Source: an uncultured Fibrobacter sp. (GTDB taxonomy: Bacteria; Fibrobacterota; Fibrobacteria; Fibrobacterales; Fibrobacteraceae). From it: a stretch of DNA of 64,000 nucleotides. Below the pieces are notes generated by a model. That model was not told where the DNA came from, did not search any database, and was given only the letters and a program-made list of their open reading frames with translations. The stretch spans positions 1-64,000 of the forward strand of contig NZ_ONDD01000004.1 of NCBI RefSeq assembly GCF_900316465.1, in the 5' to 3' direction. Of the stretch, positions 7,250-16,342 are shown piece after piece. Positions within the stretch are counted from its first letter, which is position 1. Each line of letters starts with the position of its first letter. The position numbers were made by a program, and so were the translations under genes.

Positions 7250-9610
7250 ATGTCTAGGTTTATGACGATTCGCTTTTTGTTAGTTGCCGTCTTGTTTTCG
7301 ATGGCGGCTGTTTTTTGGGCTTGTTCTGACGACGATAGCTCTGTTGAATTTAGGGTAGAGCGCGAAGTTTCGGATATTTCAACCTTGTTGCAGTGTGCCA
7401 AGGGTGCCGATAGCGGTGCTTACTGCTTTATGGTTCGTTTCCGCTATCCGGACGATACGGAGAACCTGGACAGCATTTACTTGTGGGTCGGTAACGACGT
7501 GTTGGACGATACTTCGAAGACTGTTGGCGACAAGGAAAAGTCTAAGGCGACGGATCGTTTTGCTTACCCCTCGAAGACCGAAGAACTTTTCGACACGATT
7601 GACGTGACTCCGTATATCCAGGATTATGTGGAAGAACGCGAAAGCCTGATGGTGGCGCTCTATTGCGACTACTCGGGTGGACGTCCGGGAACAGTCCAAA
7701 GAATTTATCTGTATTTTGGCGACAAGCTTGCTCCGTCCGACATCAATATCTCCGATTCTACATGGACTACCGGAGCTCTTCTGGAATGGACGCGCCCGAC
7801 AGACCAGACGAATCACTACAAGCCGAATGAACTTTCGGGCCCGATTCTTGGTTACAATATCAGAATCTATAGCGAAAACAAAAACGAGGACTTGCGCAAG
7901 CTGAAGATTAAGCTTGAATCTTCGGATGGAATCGATTCAACCGGCGAAACTCTTTATTTACGCCATAAGGGCTATCATTCTAACGTGGATTCCGTGTTCC
8001 TGCAGTCAAAAGAACATGGCGACAGCCGCAAGAACGAATTGTTCCTTGCTATTCCGGACGGCAAGGGCTACAACACCGAAAGCCCCGATTCCAATATTTT
8101 CCGTTTGACAATCGAGGGCCTTAAGGCGGAATCCGAATACAAAATCGGTTATTCGACATGGGATACTTGTGGCAACTATACGGGCGTAGACCGTTCGGAC
8201 ATGCGTGCGTGGCTTACCATCAATACGACGGATTCTGTCGCTCCTTTGATGCCCACCAAGATCTTTACGATGAAGGATACCTTGTACCCCGAAATGGCAA
8301 GGCTCGACAGCAATAACCGCCTGCTCATTTTCTGGAGCCAAAGCGTAGACCCGTACAAGCGCGAACACGACATCAAGGTCGATACGGTTCTCTCGATTCC
8401 GGATACATGCCTTGTTGACTTGTGCTATGACAAGGTGAAAATGTACAGGGTTGAATATTGGGACCGCTACACCGAACAGTGGGTGGTTAGCAGCGATGTG
8501 GATACCCTGGACCGCTACACCAAGCTTTACAAGCCCTCGGGCGATACCATGAAGGTTTCTGCCACGGGTAAGTTCATTTCGGACACGATTCGTTATGTCG
8601 CTCCGGGCGATACACTTGTGCTTCGTATTATCGCCATTGATGAATCCGGCTACTGGTCCGTGCCGTTGATTGACACGATTGCCGTGTCTCCGGGCGCTAT
8701 TGCAAACGAAATTGAATGCCCCGAAGGCTTTGTCGCAGTCAAGGCGTCAGATACCAATTACTTCTGCATGGAACGTATGGAACACCAGAATGATTCTGGC
8801 GAATTCATGACGAACGTTTTGCATTCCGAAGCGCTTGCGACCTGTGAAGCGATTTCGGCGAGCGGCTTCAAGGTGAGCCTGTGTAACGAACGCGACTGGG
8901 AACTCGTTTGCCTTTCGGGCGGAACGCTTGCCTATGGCGTGGTTCAAGACGATACTGTAGAAACGGCTGAATTCTTGTTCAAGTACTGCAATGTGGCGAC
9001 GAACGATTCTGCCTCGGCGGCAAATCCCGCCAAGCGTAGTTCCCGCTGCATGAACCCGATGGGCATTCGCGATTTGCCTGGCCAGTACCAGGAATGGGTG
9101 AGGGGTCGCTCCGAAGATACGATTGCCGTGCTCAAGGGCGGTTCTTACCGCGTGATGAGCGGGCTTGAAAGTGGCGAGTTTGGTCGTGAAACGCAGGCCC
9201 TTTGTACGAACCGCTACTTCCCGTTCTTTACCCGTTTGGCCTACACGACCGATTCTGTCTTCCTGTACCGCGAAGGTACTAGAGTTGATACCGTTTATAC
9301 CGCCGACACTTCGAGAACTTTGTACAAGGTGCTGGCCAAGAAAGATTTCAAGGATACCTTGCAATTCTTTGACATTCAGGATTCTAGCGGAAATTCCGTG
9401 GGTACGGACTACGTGCCTTATGCAGAATACAAACAGGGCGGCGATGAATGGCTTGAAACCATTTCCAACGGCATGAAGTATGTGCCGGACCATATCGAGG
9501 TCGTGTTCTTGACGGGCGAGCGTGTCGCTTACCGCGGAGCATCGAACTACTACAGGTCTACAAGCATCGGATTCCGTTGCTGCGCCTATAAAGAACAAAA
9601 TGAAGAATAG
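7250..9610 (+). CDS. Large lipoprotein with fibronectin-like repeats and a formylglycine-enzyme-like C-terminal domain
   Basis: The 786-residue protein begins with a lipoprotein signal ending VFWAC followed by SDDDSS, so it is probably anchored by acylated Cys. The middle (about 30-480) is beta-rich, with two or three regions resembling fibronectin type III folds. From about residue 490 the sequence matches the FGE-sulfatase / SUMF1 fold: CPEGFVAVK, an NERDWELVC block, and MGIRDLPGQYQEWV followed by VLKGGSY. In true formylglycine enzymes this fold oxidises a sulfatase Cys; in many bacteria it is only a binding or structural module, and no sulfatase is nearby. The frame is shared in an 11-base overlap with the next gene, implying coexpression. 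Function is unknown. Confidence 0.75.
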   Translation: MSRFMTIRFLLVAVLFSMAAVFWACSDDDSSVEFRVEREVSDISTLLQCAKGADSGAYCFMVRFRYPDDTENLDSIYLWVGNDVLDDTSKTVGDKEKSKATDRFAYPSKTEELFDTIDVTPYIQDYVEERESLMVALYCDYSGGRPGTVQRIYLYFGDKLAPSDINISDSTWTTGALLEWTRPTDQTNHYKPNELSGPILGYNIRIYSENKNEDLRKLKIKLESSDGIDSTGETLYLRHKGYHSNVDSVFLQSKEHGDSRKNELFLAIPDGKGYNTESPDSNIFRLTIEGLKAESEYKIGYSTWDTCGNYTGVDRSDMRAWLTINTTDSVAPLMPTKIFTMKDTLYPEMARLDSNNRLLIFWSQSVDPYKREHDIKVDTVLSIPDTCLVDLCYDKVKMYRVEYWDRYTEQWVVSSDVDTLDRYTKLYKPSGDTMKVSATGKFISDTIRYVAPGDTLVLRIIAIDESGYWSVPLIDTIAVSPGAIANEIECPEGFVAVKASDTNYFCMERMEHQNDSGEFMTNVLHSEALATCEAISASGFKVSLCNERDWELVCLSGGTLAYGVVQDDTVETAEFLFKYCNVATNDSASAANPAKRSSRCMNPMGIRDLPGQYQEWVRGRSEDTIAVLKGGSYRVMSGLESGEFGRETQALCTNRYFPFFTRLAYTTDSVFLYREGTRVDTVYTADTSRTLYKVLAKKDFKDTLQFFDIQDSSGNSVGTDYVPYAEYKQGGDEWLETISNGMKYVPDHIEVVFLTGERVAYRGASNYYRSTSIGFRCCAYKEQNEE

Positions 9611-10385
9611 TGATTTTTTGAAAGTTGCTGAAGCGCTTGCTAAAGAAGCAGGCGCTCTTTGTCTTGAAATCCAACAGAACTTGGGCGATATCAAGTACAA
9701 GTCCAAGAAAGATGTGGTGACCCGTGCAGACATTGCGAGTGAAAAACTGATTGTCGAAGGACTCCGCAAGGCGTTCCCCGAGCATTCGATCCGCACGGAA
9801 GAAGCCGGAATTATTGAGGGCACTGACCCGCGTTTCCGCTGGATTATCGACCCAGTCGATGGAACCGTGAATTTTAGCCGCGGAATCCCGTTTTGGGGAA
9901 TTTCGATTGCGCTCCACTTCGAGGGCAAACCCTTGGTCGCGGTCGTGAACTTGCCACGCCTGGGTGAACTTTTTTCCGCGGTAAAGGGCGAAGGCGCCTT
10001 CATGAACGGTAAACCGATCCATGTGAGCGACGAATCGGACCCGGTGCATGCGATTGTAAGCAATGGCGACTTTAACGTGGGCGATGTGGCTAAAATCAAC
10101 GCCCAGAATTCCAAGAATTTCGCCCGTGAGGCCGAAACCTTCGAACGGGTCAAGTGCTTTGGCTCGGCGGTGATTGAAGGCTGCTTTACGGCCTGCGGCC
10201 GCCTGGACTGCTTTGTGATGACCATGAGCTATCCGTGGGATATTGCGGCCATCGCCCTGCTTGTCGAAGAAGCCGGCGGCAAGTCAACCCATATCGACGG
10301 TAGCCCCATGCAGTTCGTGGACGCCGAACAAGTCGCCTTTAGTAACGGAATTTTACACGAAATTCTCGTAAATACCGTTTCGTAA
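9600..10385 (+). CDS. Inositol monophosphatase family protein
   Basis: The 261-residue protein belongs to the lithium-sensitive Mg-dependent phosphatases (inositol-1-phosphatase, SuhB, CysQ type). Metal-binding motifs are present: RTEEAG near residue 65, DPVDGTVNF near 85, and WDIAAIALLVEEAGG near 220. These remove phosphate from inositol, histidinol or nucleotide-sugar phosphates; which one cannot be told here. The start ATG overlaps the end of the lipoprotein gene. It is cytoplasmic with no signal. A GC-rich hairpin follows at 10391-10406. Confidence 0.88.
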   Translation: MKNSDFLKVAEALAKEAGALCLEIQQNLGDIKYKSKKDVVTRADIASEKLIVEGLRKAFPEHSIRTEEAGIIEGTDPRFRWIIDPVDGTVNFSRGIPFWGISIALHFEGKPLVAVVNLPRLGELFSAVKGEGAFMNGKPIHVSDESDPVHAIVSNGDFNVGDVAKINAQNSKNFAREAETFERVKCFGSAVIEGCFTACGRLDCFVMTMSYPWDIAAIALLVEEAGGKSTHIDGSPMQFVDAEQVAFSNGILHEILVNTVS

Positions 10386-10390
10386 GTCTG

Positions 10391-10406
10391 CGGTGCCACG
10401 GCACCG
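10391..10406 (+). terminator. Hairpin after the inositol-monophosphatase gene
   Basis: CGGTGCC pairs with GGCACCG around a two-base loop six bases after the stop. The T-rich stretch is about ten bases further on, so it is a weak terminator. Confidence 0.4.
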
Positions 10407-10488
10407 TGTAAACATTCTTTTTAGTGAAAAATCTCCAAAATAAACTATATTGCACACCTAGGATTGGTGTGTATTTTTGGAGAAAGTC

Positions 10489-12318
10489 ATGAATTGTAAA
10501 AAATACCTTTTTTCGGGTCTTGCCCTTTTTGGCTTGGCTGCGACAACTGCTTTTGCTGCGCTCAGCACAGATGATTACGTAGAAGCAGCTTGGATGACCA
10601 CCCGCTTTTTCGGAGCACAGCGTTCGGGTGAAGGCCCCAACTGGATTCTGGATGGCACCAATCATACAACCAGTTTTACAAAGGATAGCTACAACGGCAA
10701 AAATGTGAGCGGCGGTTGGTTCGACTGCGGTGACCACGTGATGTATGGTCAGTCCCAGGGTTACGCCTCTTACGTGCTCGCTTTGGCTTACGCTGAATTT
10801 ACCGAAGGTTTCTACGACCTTTATACCGGCGACTATTCCGACTACAAGGCCAGCAAGGACTATTCCATGAAGGGCGGCAAGCCCAATAAGGAACGCGACT
10901 TGCTCGAAGAACTTCGCTACGAAGCCGATTTCTGGGTCAAGGCCGCTATTAGCAGTTCTGCTTTTGTGACTGTGAAGGGCGATGGCAACGCCGACCACAC
11001 CAAGTGGGTGACCGCCGGTATGATGAGTACGCTGGGCTCGGGCGAAGGTGGTGAACCGCGCTCGATTACCGGAAACGCCAATGACGCCTACACTCCGGGT
11101 ATGGCTGCCGCTATGCTCGCCGTGATGGCCCGTATGGATCCCGAAGAATCGAACCAGAAAAAGTACCTTGAAGCAGCCAAGACGGCGTACAGCTATGCCA
11201 AGGGCCACAAGGGTGTTACGACTTCGGGTGGATTCTATGAATCTACCTGGTGGGATGGCCGTACGCAGGATGGCGTGTTCCTTGCCGCCTTGGAACTTTA
11301 CCGTACGACGAAAGACGAGACCTACAAGAAAGATGCTGAAAAGATTTTCGATGACCTGGAATTCATGAAGGGTACTTATACCAGATTGTCTTACAGCAAC
11401 GCTGTGCCGCTTTCTGTGGTGCTGGGTGCTGGTGTGCTGGAACTTGAACCGGGTGGACAGTATCGCGATGTGGAACGTTTCTTGGATAAGCTTTACCAGG
11501 AAAAGGTTTCCAGCAGCGGTGTGTTCTTGGTCGAAACCAGCGGTAGCGATCATTTCCATGTTCGTTCTCCGGCGGGTGGCGCCTTCCTTTACGCGCTCTA
11601 TGCCAAGTATTTTGATGATGATACCTACGACGATCAGGTTGAAAAGAATATCGCGTACTTGCTTGGCGACAATAGCAACAAGAAATCTTATGTGGTCGGC
11701 TTTACGAAGAATGGTGCTAACGCTCCGAAGTCTCCGCACCATCGTGGCTACTATGGTAACGAAGATCCGGGTCGCGAAGTGGATTCCGGTTTGCAGCCGC
11801 CCGAAAAGAACAAACTCCTGGGTGGTATGATTGCCGGTAACTTCAACAGCGGAAGCCATAGCGGTACTGTTTCTAACTGGCAGGAAAACGAAGTCTGCGT
11901 CGACATGAATGCCCCGCTGGTGGGTGCACTTGGCTACATCTTGAGCAAGAAGGCTCCGAAGACGGATGAAGAACTTGGTGTCAAGTCCGTCGCCAAGAAA
12001 GACACTGTCAAGAAAGATACCGTTAGCAAGGATACTGTCAAGAAGGACACTGTTGTCAAGGATTCCGGCGACGCCATTATCCCGCGTCTTTCTTTGACCA
12101 AGAACTTCAACCTGATTTCGAGCGGTTCCATGGTGAGCGTTTCGCAGATGTTGAACATGCCTTTCCGCGTGCAGGTATTTGACCTGACCGGTAAGCTTGT
12201 GCAGGAAGTCAAGAGCGAGGGTAAGAACCTTGAATTCAAGATTGAAAGCAAGGGTGTGTTCCGCGTGCGAGTTATCTCTGCTCGAGCAAGCGAGATGTTC
12301 ACGGTGAAGGCTTATTAA
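10489..12318 (+). CDS. Secreted GH9 endoglucanase (cellulase) with C-terminal sorting-like module
   Basis: The 609-residue protein starts with a signal peptide ending AFAA. The GH9 catalytic domain covers about residues 26-490: DCGD at 79-82 (catalytic base region), SPHHRGYYG around residue 430, and NEVCVDMNAPL with the acid Glu at 468. It hydrolyses beta-1,4-glucan outside the cell. A linker with four KDTV-type repeats (about 503-525) leads to an 80-residue beta-rich end (VFDLTGKLVQEV, then GVFRVRV) resembling sorting domains of type IX secretion substrates. The ATG at 10489 follows GGAG; an upstream TTG is in frame but overlaps that site. TATATTG at 10446 is a likely -7 box. Confidence 0.93.
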   Translation: MNCKKYLFSGLALFGLAATTAFAALSTDDYVEAAWMTTRFFGAQRSGEGPNWILDGTNHTTSFTKDSYNGKNVSGGWFDCGDHVMYGQSQGYASYVLALAYAEFTEGFYDLYTGDYSDYKASKDYSMKGGKPNKERDLLEELRYEADFWVKAAISSSAFVTVKGDGNADHTKWVTAGMMSTLGSGEGGEPRSITGNANDAYTPGMAAAMLAVMARMDPEESNQKKYLEAAKTAYSYAKGHKGVTTSGGFYESTWWDGRTQDGVFLAALELYRTTKDETYKKDAEKIFDDLEFMKGTYTRLSYSNAVPLSVVLGAGVLELEPGGQYRDVERFLDKLYQEKVSSSGVFLVETSGSDHFHVRSPAGGAFLYALYAKYFDDDTYDDQVEKNIAYLLGDNSNKKSYVVGFTKNGANAPKSPHHRGYYGNEDPGREVDSGLQPPEKNKLLGGMIAGNFNSGSHSGTVSNWQENEVCVDMNAPLVGALGYILSKKAPKTDEELGVKSVAKKDTVKKDTVSKDTVKKDTVVKDSGDAIIPRLSLTKNFNLISSGSMVSVSQMLNMPFRVQVFDLTGKLVQEVKSEGKNLEFKIESKGVFRVRVISARASEMFTVKAY

Positions 12319-12347
12319 TACGGCCCCAAAATCATGAATTTTAATAG

Positions 12348-12377
12348 AACCCTGCCATTCGGCGGGGTTTTATTTTT
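12348..12377 (+). terminator. Terminator of the GH9 gene
   Basis: AACCCTGCC (12348-12356) pairs with GGCGGGGTT (12361-12369) and is followed by a T-rich run. Confidence 0.85.
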
Positions 12378-12466
12378 ATATGAGGTGATGTGGTGACGTA
12401 TTCGTTTTACGTTTTTCGTATAGTTAAATTGTAAAATTAATTTTATATTCCGGTGAAAAATGGGTG

Positions 12467-12566
12467 AACTTACAAAAATGTATGTTTTTGCAATGGCACC
12501 CTTTAATTTTTAACGAAAAAACGCACTTTTATTTTCTGTCAAAAAAGTAACTTACAAAAATGTAAG
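12467..12566 (+). promoter_or_regulatory. Duplicated palindromic operator candidate upstream of gdhA
   Basis: The 16-mer AACTTACAAAAATGTA occurs twice, at 12467-12482 and 12549-12564. The second copy is part of a perfect palindrome, CTTACA-AAAA-TGTAAG (12551-12566). The copies are 82 bases apart and lie upstream of the -7 box, as activator or nitrogen-regulator sites often do. The remainder of this 350-base intergenic region is AT-rich with no reading frame. Confidence 0.45.
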
Positions 12567-12614
12567 AAATTGAAGATTTTTGCCCGTTTTTCACTTTTTT
12601 TCAATCGTCTTTGC

Positions 12615-12622
12615 TATCTTTA
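12615..12622 (+). promoter_or_regulatory. -7 promoter box of gdhA
   Basis: TATCTTTA resembles the TAnnTTTG box and lies 49 bases before the gdhA ATG, leaving room for the CGGAGA ribosome binding site. Confidence 0.4.
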
Positions 12623-12671
12623 CACCCGTTGAAAACATTAACAATCAAAACTCTCAACGGAGATATATAAA

Positions 12672-14021
12672 ATGGCAATCAAGAATGCTTACCTTCAGAA
12701 AGTCTATGACAAGGTCGTCGCTCGCGATCCGGACCAGGCCCTCTTCCACCAGGCTGTCCGTGAATTCCTCGAATCCCTGGACCCCGTCCTCGAACAGGAC
12801 AAGTCTTGGGAAACCAACGGCGTGATCGACCGCCTCGTCGAACCGGAACGCGTGATTACCTTCCGCGTACCTTGGCTCGATGACAAGGGTAACGTTCAGG
12901 TGAACCGTGGCTACCGCGTGCAGTTCAACTCCGCTATCGGCCCGTACAAGGGCGGTATCCGTCTCCGTAACGAAGTGACTCTTTCTATGCTGAAGTTCCT
13001 CGGCTTCGAACAGATCTTCAAGAACAGCTTGACCACGCTCCCCATGGGCGGCGGCAAGGGCGGTTCCGACTTCGATCCTAAGGGCAAGAGCGACAACGAA
13101 GTGATGCGTTTCTGCCAGTCCTTCATGACTGAACTCTGCAAGCACGTCGGTGCCGACACGGACGTTCCGGCTGGTGACCAGGGTACTGGCGCTCGCGAAA
13201 TCGGTTACATGTTCGGTCAGTACAAGCGCATCCGCAACGAATTCGTGGGCGTTCTCACCGGTAAGGGCCTCTCCTACGGTGGTTCTCTCGCTCGTACCGA
13301 AGCTACTGGTTACGGCCTCTGCTACTTCACTCGCGAAATGCTCAAGGACCTCGCTAACGACTCCTTCCAGGGCAAGACCGTCGTGATTTCCGGTTCCGGT
13401 AACGTTGCTCAGTTCGCTTGCCAGAAGGCTACTCAGCTCGGTGGCAAGGTTGTTACGATGTCCGACTCTAACGGCTACATCTACGACCCGAACGGCATCA
13501 ACCTCGACATCGTTCTCGACCTCAAGAACGTGAAGCGCGCTCGTATCAGCGAATACGCCAAGCTCGTTCCGGGTTCTGAATACCACGAAGGTTCTAAGGG
13601 TGTTTGGACGGTCAAGTGCGATATCGCTCTTCCGTGCGCTACCCAGAACGAACTCGACCTCGAAGGTGCCAAGGCCCTTATCGCTAACGGCGTGAAGGCT
13701 GTTGCTGAAGGTGCTAACATGCCGTCTACTCCGGAAGCTATCGAAGCCTTCCAGAAGGCCGGCGTTCTCTTTGGACCTGCCAAGGCTGCTAACGCTGGTG
13801 GCGTTGCTACCTCCGGCCTCGAAATGTCTCAGAACTCCGAACGTCTCTCCTGGACCTTCGAAGAAGTGGACAAGAAGCTCGAAGGCATCATGAAGAGCAT
13901 CTACGCCGCTGCTTCCTCTGCCGCTGTCAAGTACGGCCAGAAGGGCAACCTCGTGATGGGTGCAAACATCGCTGGCTTCCTCAAGGTTGCCGATGCCATG
14001 AAGTGGCAGGGCGCTGTCTAA
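12672..14021 (+). CDS. gdhA: NADP-type glutamate dehydrogenase
   Basis: The 449-residue hexameric enzyme makes glutamate from 2-oxoglutarate and ammonia, the main ammonium assimilation route in many gut bacteria. Visible blocks: VNRGYRVQFNSAIGPYKGGIR (substrate site), LPMGGGKGGSDFDPKGKSD with the catalytic Lys, PAGDQGTGAREIGYMFG, and the nucleotide-binding GSGNVAQFA. Length and blocks match the bacterial NADP form. Codons are strongly biased (TTC, CTC, AAG, GGT), suggesting high expression. It has a long upstream region with a duplicated palindrome and a structured 3' region, so control at both ends is likely. Confidence 0.97.
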   Translation: MAIKNAYLQKVYDKVVARDPDQALFHQAVREFLESLDPVLEQDKSWETNGVIDRLVEPERVITFRVPWLDDKGNVQVNRGYRVQFNSAIGPYKGGIRLRNEVTLSMLKFLGFEQIFKNSLTTLPMGGGKGGSDFDPKGKSDNEVMRFCQSFMTELCKHVGADTDVPAGDQGTGAREIGYMFGQYKRIRNEFVGVLTGKGLSYGGSLARTEATGYGLCYFTREMLKDLANDSFQGKTVVISGSGNVAQFACQKATQLGGKVVTMSDSNGYIYDPNGINLDIVLDLKNVKRARISEYAKLVPGSEYHEGSKGVWTVKCDIALPCATQNELDLEGAKALIANGVKAVAEGANMPSTPEAIEAFQKAGVLFGPAKAANAGGVATSGLEMSQNSERLSWTFEEVDKKLEGIMKSIYAAASSAAVKYGQKGNLVMGANIAGFLKVADAMKWQGAV

Positions 14022-14023
14022 TA

Positions 14024-14197
14024 AGACCGCTCGGCTCTATCGCATTCAATACAATGTGATATCGCCTCGCTCTCGCAAAAGCATGCAAGGCGAATGCAGC
14101 AAAATTAAATTAGTTTAATTTTATTGCTGAGCCGAAGCTGCGGACGCCAAAGGCGTCAATCGCGACCGGTTAATACCGGTCGCTTTTTGCTCACGGA
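14024..14197 (+). ncRNA. Structured 3' element, copy after gdhA
   Basis: It starts three bases after the gdhA stop. The first part (AGACCGCTCGGC to CTCTCGC, 14024-14076) is nearly identical to the tandem copies after the V-ATPase operon. It ends with hairpin GCGACCGG-TTAATA-CCGGTCGC (14162-14183), TTTTT and the constant GCTCACGG. Between them are two extra hairpins (14098-14127 and 14143-14157). The T-run after the last hairpin could terminate transcription. Confidence 0.6.
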
Positions 14198-14229
14198 AAA
14201 ATTCTTAAAAAGAATTCACTTCAAAAAGT

Positions 14230-14257
14230 CCTCCGGTCACAAGCCGGGGGCTTTTTT
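14230..14257 (+). terminator. Second terminator downstream of gdhA
   Basis: CCTCCGG (14230-14236) pairs with CCGGGGG (14244-14250), then C and six T. Confidence 0.8.
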
Positions 14258-14332
14258 GTTTAGAATAAAAAAGTTTACATTAATTTGTCCTTTAGGCGTT
14301 TTTGAGTATATATTGCATGGTAAGAGGATGAA

Positions 14333-16336
14333 ATGAGAATTTTACCGGTTGCTTTGATTTTGTTTGGGGGCGTGGGGGCTTTTGCCTTTGTCGAAAAAAT
14401 GCCTGATTTCAAGGATAAACGCGATGGCCGCGTGTATAAGACGGTGCAGATCGGTAACCAACGTTGGTTTGCCGAGAATTTGCGTTTTAACGTGAAGGGG
14501 AGTTGGTGCTATGACAATCGCGACTACAACTGCGAAACATACGGCAGGTTGTACAATTGGGCGATGGCGATGCGACTGGTGGATTTTTATAACAACCACT
14601 CCATTGCTGACATCGATTTTACCAAAAAGGACTGGAAAACGTACCATGATGCCTGCCCTGCGGGGTGGCGTTTGCCTGCCAATAAGGACTGGGTGACTCT
14701 AAAGCGTTATGTAGGGCGAATCGGCAAGAGTGATGGCGTCGGTTTGAGCCTTAAGTCTCCTGAAATGTGGGAAAAGGAACTGCGTGTGCCGGCGGGTTCC
14801 GACGAATTCGGCTTTAATGCTTTGCCGGCGGGTGTGCGTAACGAGTATACCGGTTTTATGGATTTGAAAACTTCGGCCCAGTTCTGGTCTTCGTCCGAAA
14901 TAGATAACGTGGGGGCGATTTACTGGGGCTTGCTCTACGATTCAAGGGCTTTTGATAAGATCTACGCCTCCAAGGATGACGGGGCCTCTATCCGCTGTAT
15001 CGAAAACAAGGCGTACCCCTTTAGGGAGCCGCCTCCTCCGCCTCGCCCGAAGGTGATTCCGCAGGTGGTCAATGTGCAGAACAAGGCCGTGCTCACGATT
15101 CATATTGGCGATCAGGTGTGGATGGTCAATAACCTGAATGTGAAGGTGCCGGGTAGCTACTGCTACGACGACCGGGAAGAAAATTGTGAACGGTTCGGGC
15201 GTCTTTACACGTGGGAGGCTGCCACCAATATTACGGAAAAGTCGAAGATGAAGGATGTGTGCCCCAATGGCTGGCACGTACCGACATCGCTTGATTTTTA
15301 CAGGCTCAATATTTACCTGAAGGATATTGACGATGCGGTGGGCGTGGGTACGAACCTGCGTGCCCGAGAAACCTGGCTAGAAAGCGACCTTGCGCTTATG
15401 GGTGAAAACGGTTTCGGATTTACGGCGTTGGCTTCGGGTGTGCGCGATTCCGCCGATACGATTTCGGCGTATTCTGGAATAGGAACCTTTACGGGATTTT
15501 GGTCAGTGAATGAGCTTGATTCGTCGCGGGCGATTGTTTGGACGCTCCCGAATAACAATGACGACTTCGTGATGGATTCGAGTTTGAAGAGTCGGGCGTA
15601 TCCGGTGCGTTGCTTGATGAATCCGCCCGATATCGATGAAATTTATGATAGTACCTCGATTTACGACAAGCGTGACGATAACCGCTACAAGACTTTGGCC
15701 GTGGGCGAGGATGTCTGGATGGCGGAAAACCTGCGCTTTGCCGCTCCGGGGAGCTTCTGTTACGAGGACAAGGATATCCGTTGCCGCAATTACGGAAGGC
15801 TTTATCCGTGGCATGTGGCGATGAGACTTCCCGAAGACTTTATCGAGAATTCGCTGGATAGCGTGTCGCAGGGGGCCGTTCTCGAAGAACATCAGGGAAT
15901 TTGCCCCGATGGATGGCATATCCCGCGACAGGAAGAATGGACTCGGTTGGGGCAGTTTGCAATCAACAAGCGCAAGGGATTGGCTGCTGCTCTTAAGAGC
16001 CGCGAAGGCTGGGCTCAGGGGAATATGACTAAGAACAACAATGCGAGCGGCTTTAACGCCTTGCCGGCGGGGATCCGATTCCGCAACGATGGCGAATATA
16101 CGGAACTTGGAACGAGTGCGTATTTCTGGGCGGCCGAAGGCGGTGCTGGTTCGGGAGCCGCTTACTGGTATGTCGTGAGCAGCAAGGATGATTTCAAGAA
16201 CGAAGAAGATTTCGACGGGAATGCTTACTCGCTCCGGTGTGTGAAAAATAAGGTGCCACCGAAAGAGGCTGCGCCGGAGAATAATGCTGCTGCGCAACCT
16301 CCTGCAACAACAGAAACACAAACGCAACAACAGTAA
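14333..16336 (+). CDS. Secreted protein with three tandem Fibrobacter succinogenes major domains
   Basis: The 667-residue protein has a signal peptide (residues 1-20) and three copies of the domain known as Fib_succ_major (TIGR02145 / PF09603 type), at about residues 25-230, 240-430 and 440-640. Each copy has the same order: DxRDxxxYKT, W(M/F)xxNL, a GxxCYxD-x-x-xxC pair of Cys, YGRLY(x)W, CPxGWHxP, a GFNALPAG-like block and a final FWSSSE-x-x-A(I/A)YW segment. The domain is abundant in Fibrobacter surface proteins and has no proven function; it may bind fibre or other proteins. The tail is rich in Pro, Gln and Thr. An AGAGGATG site precedes the ATG. Confidence 0.88.
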   Translation: MRILPVALILFGGVGAFAFVEKMPDFKDKRDGRVYKTVQIGNQRWFAENLRFNVKGSWCYDNRDYNCETYGRLYNWAMAMRLVDFYNNHSIADIDFTKKDWKTYHDACPAGWRLPANKDWVTLKRYVGRIGKSDGVGLSLKSPEMWEKELRVPAGSDEFGFNALPAGVRNEYTGFMDLKTSAQFWSSSEIDNVGAIYWGLLYDSRAFDKIYASKDDGASIRCIENKAYPFREPPPPPRPKVIPQVVNVQNKAVLTIHIGDQVWMVNNLNVKVPGSYCYDDREENCERFGRLYTWEAATNITEKSKMKDVCPNGWHVPTSLDFYRLNIYLKDIDDAVGVGTNLRARETWLESDLALMGENGFGFTALASGVRDSADTISAYSGIGTFTGFWSVNELDSSRAIVWTLPNNNDDFVMDSSLKSRAYPVRCLMNPPDIDEIYDSTSIYDKRDDNRYKTLAVGEDVWMAENLRFAAPGSFCYEDKDIRCRNYGRLYPWHVAMRLPEDFIENSLDSVSQGAVLEEHQGICPDGWHIPRQEEWTRLGQFAINKRKGLAAALKSREGWAQGNMTKNNNASGFNALPAGIRFRNDGEYTELGTSAYFWAAEGGAGSGAAYWYVVSSKDDFKNEEDFDGNAYSLRCVKNKVPPKEAAPENNAAAQPPATTETQTQQQ

Positions 16337-16342
16337 TTGAAA

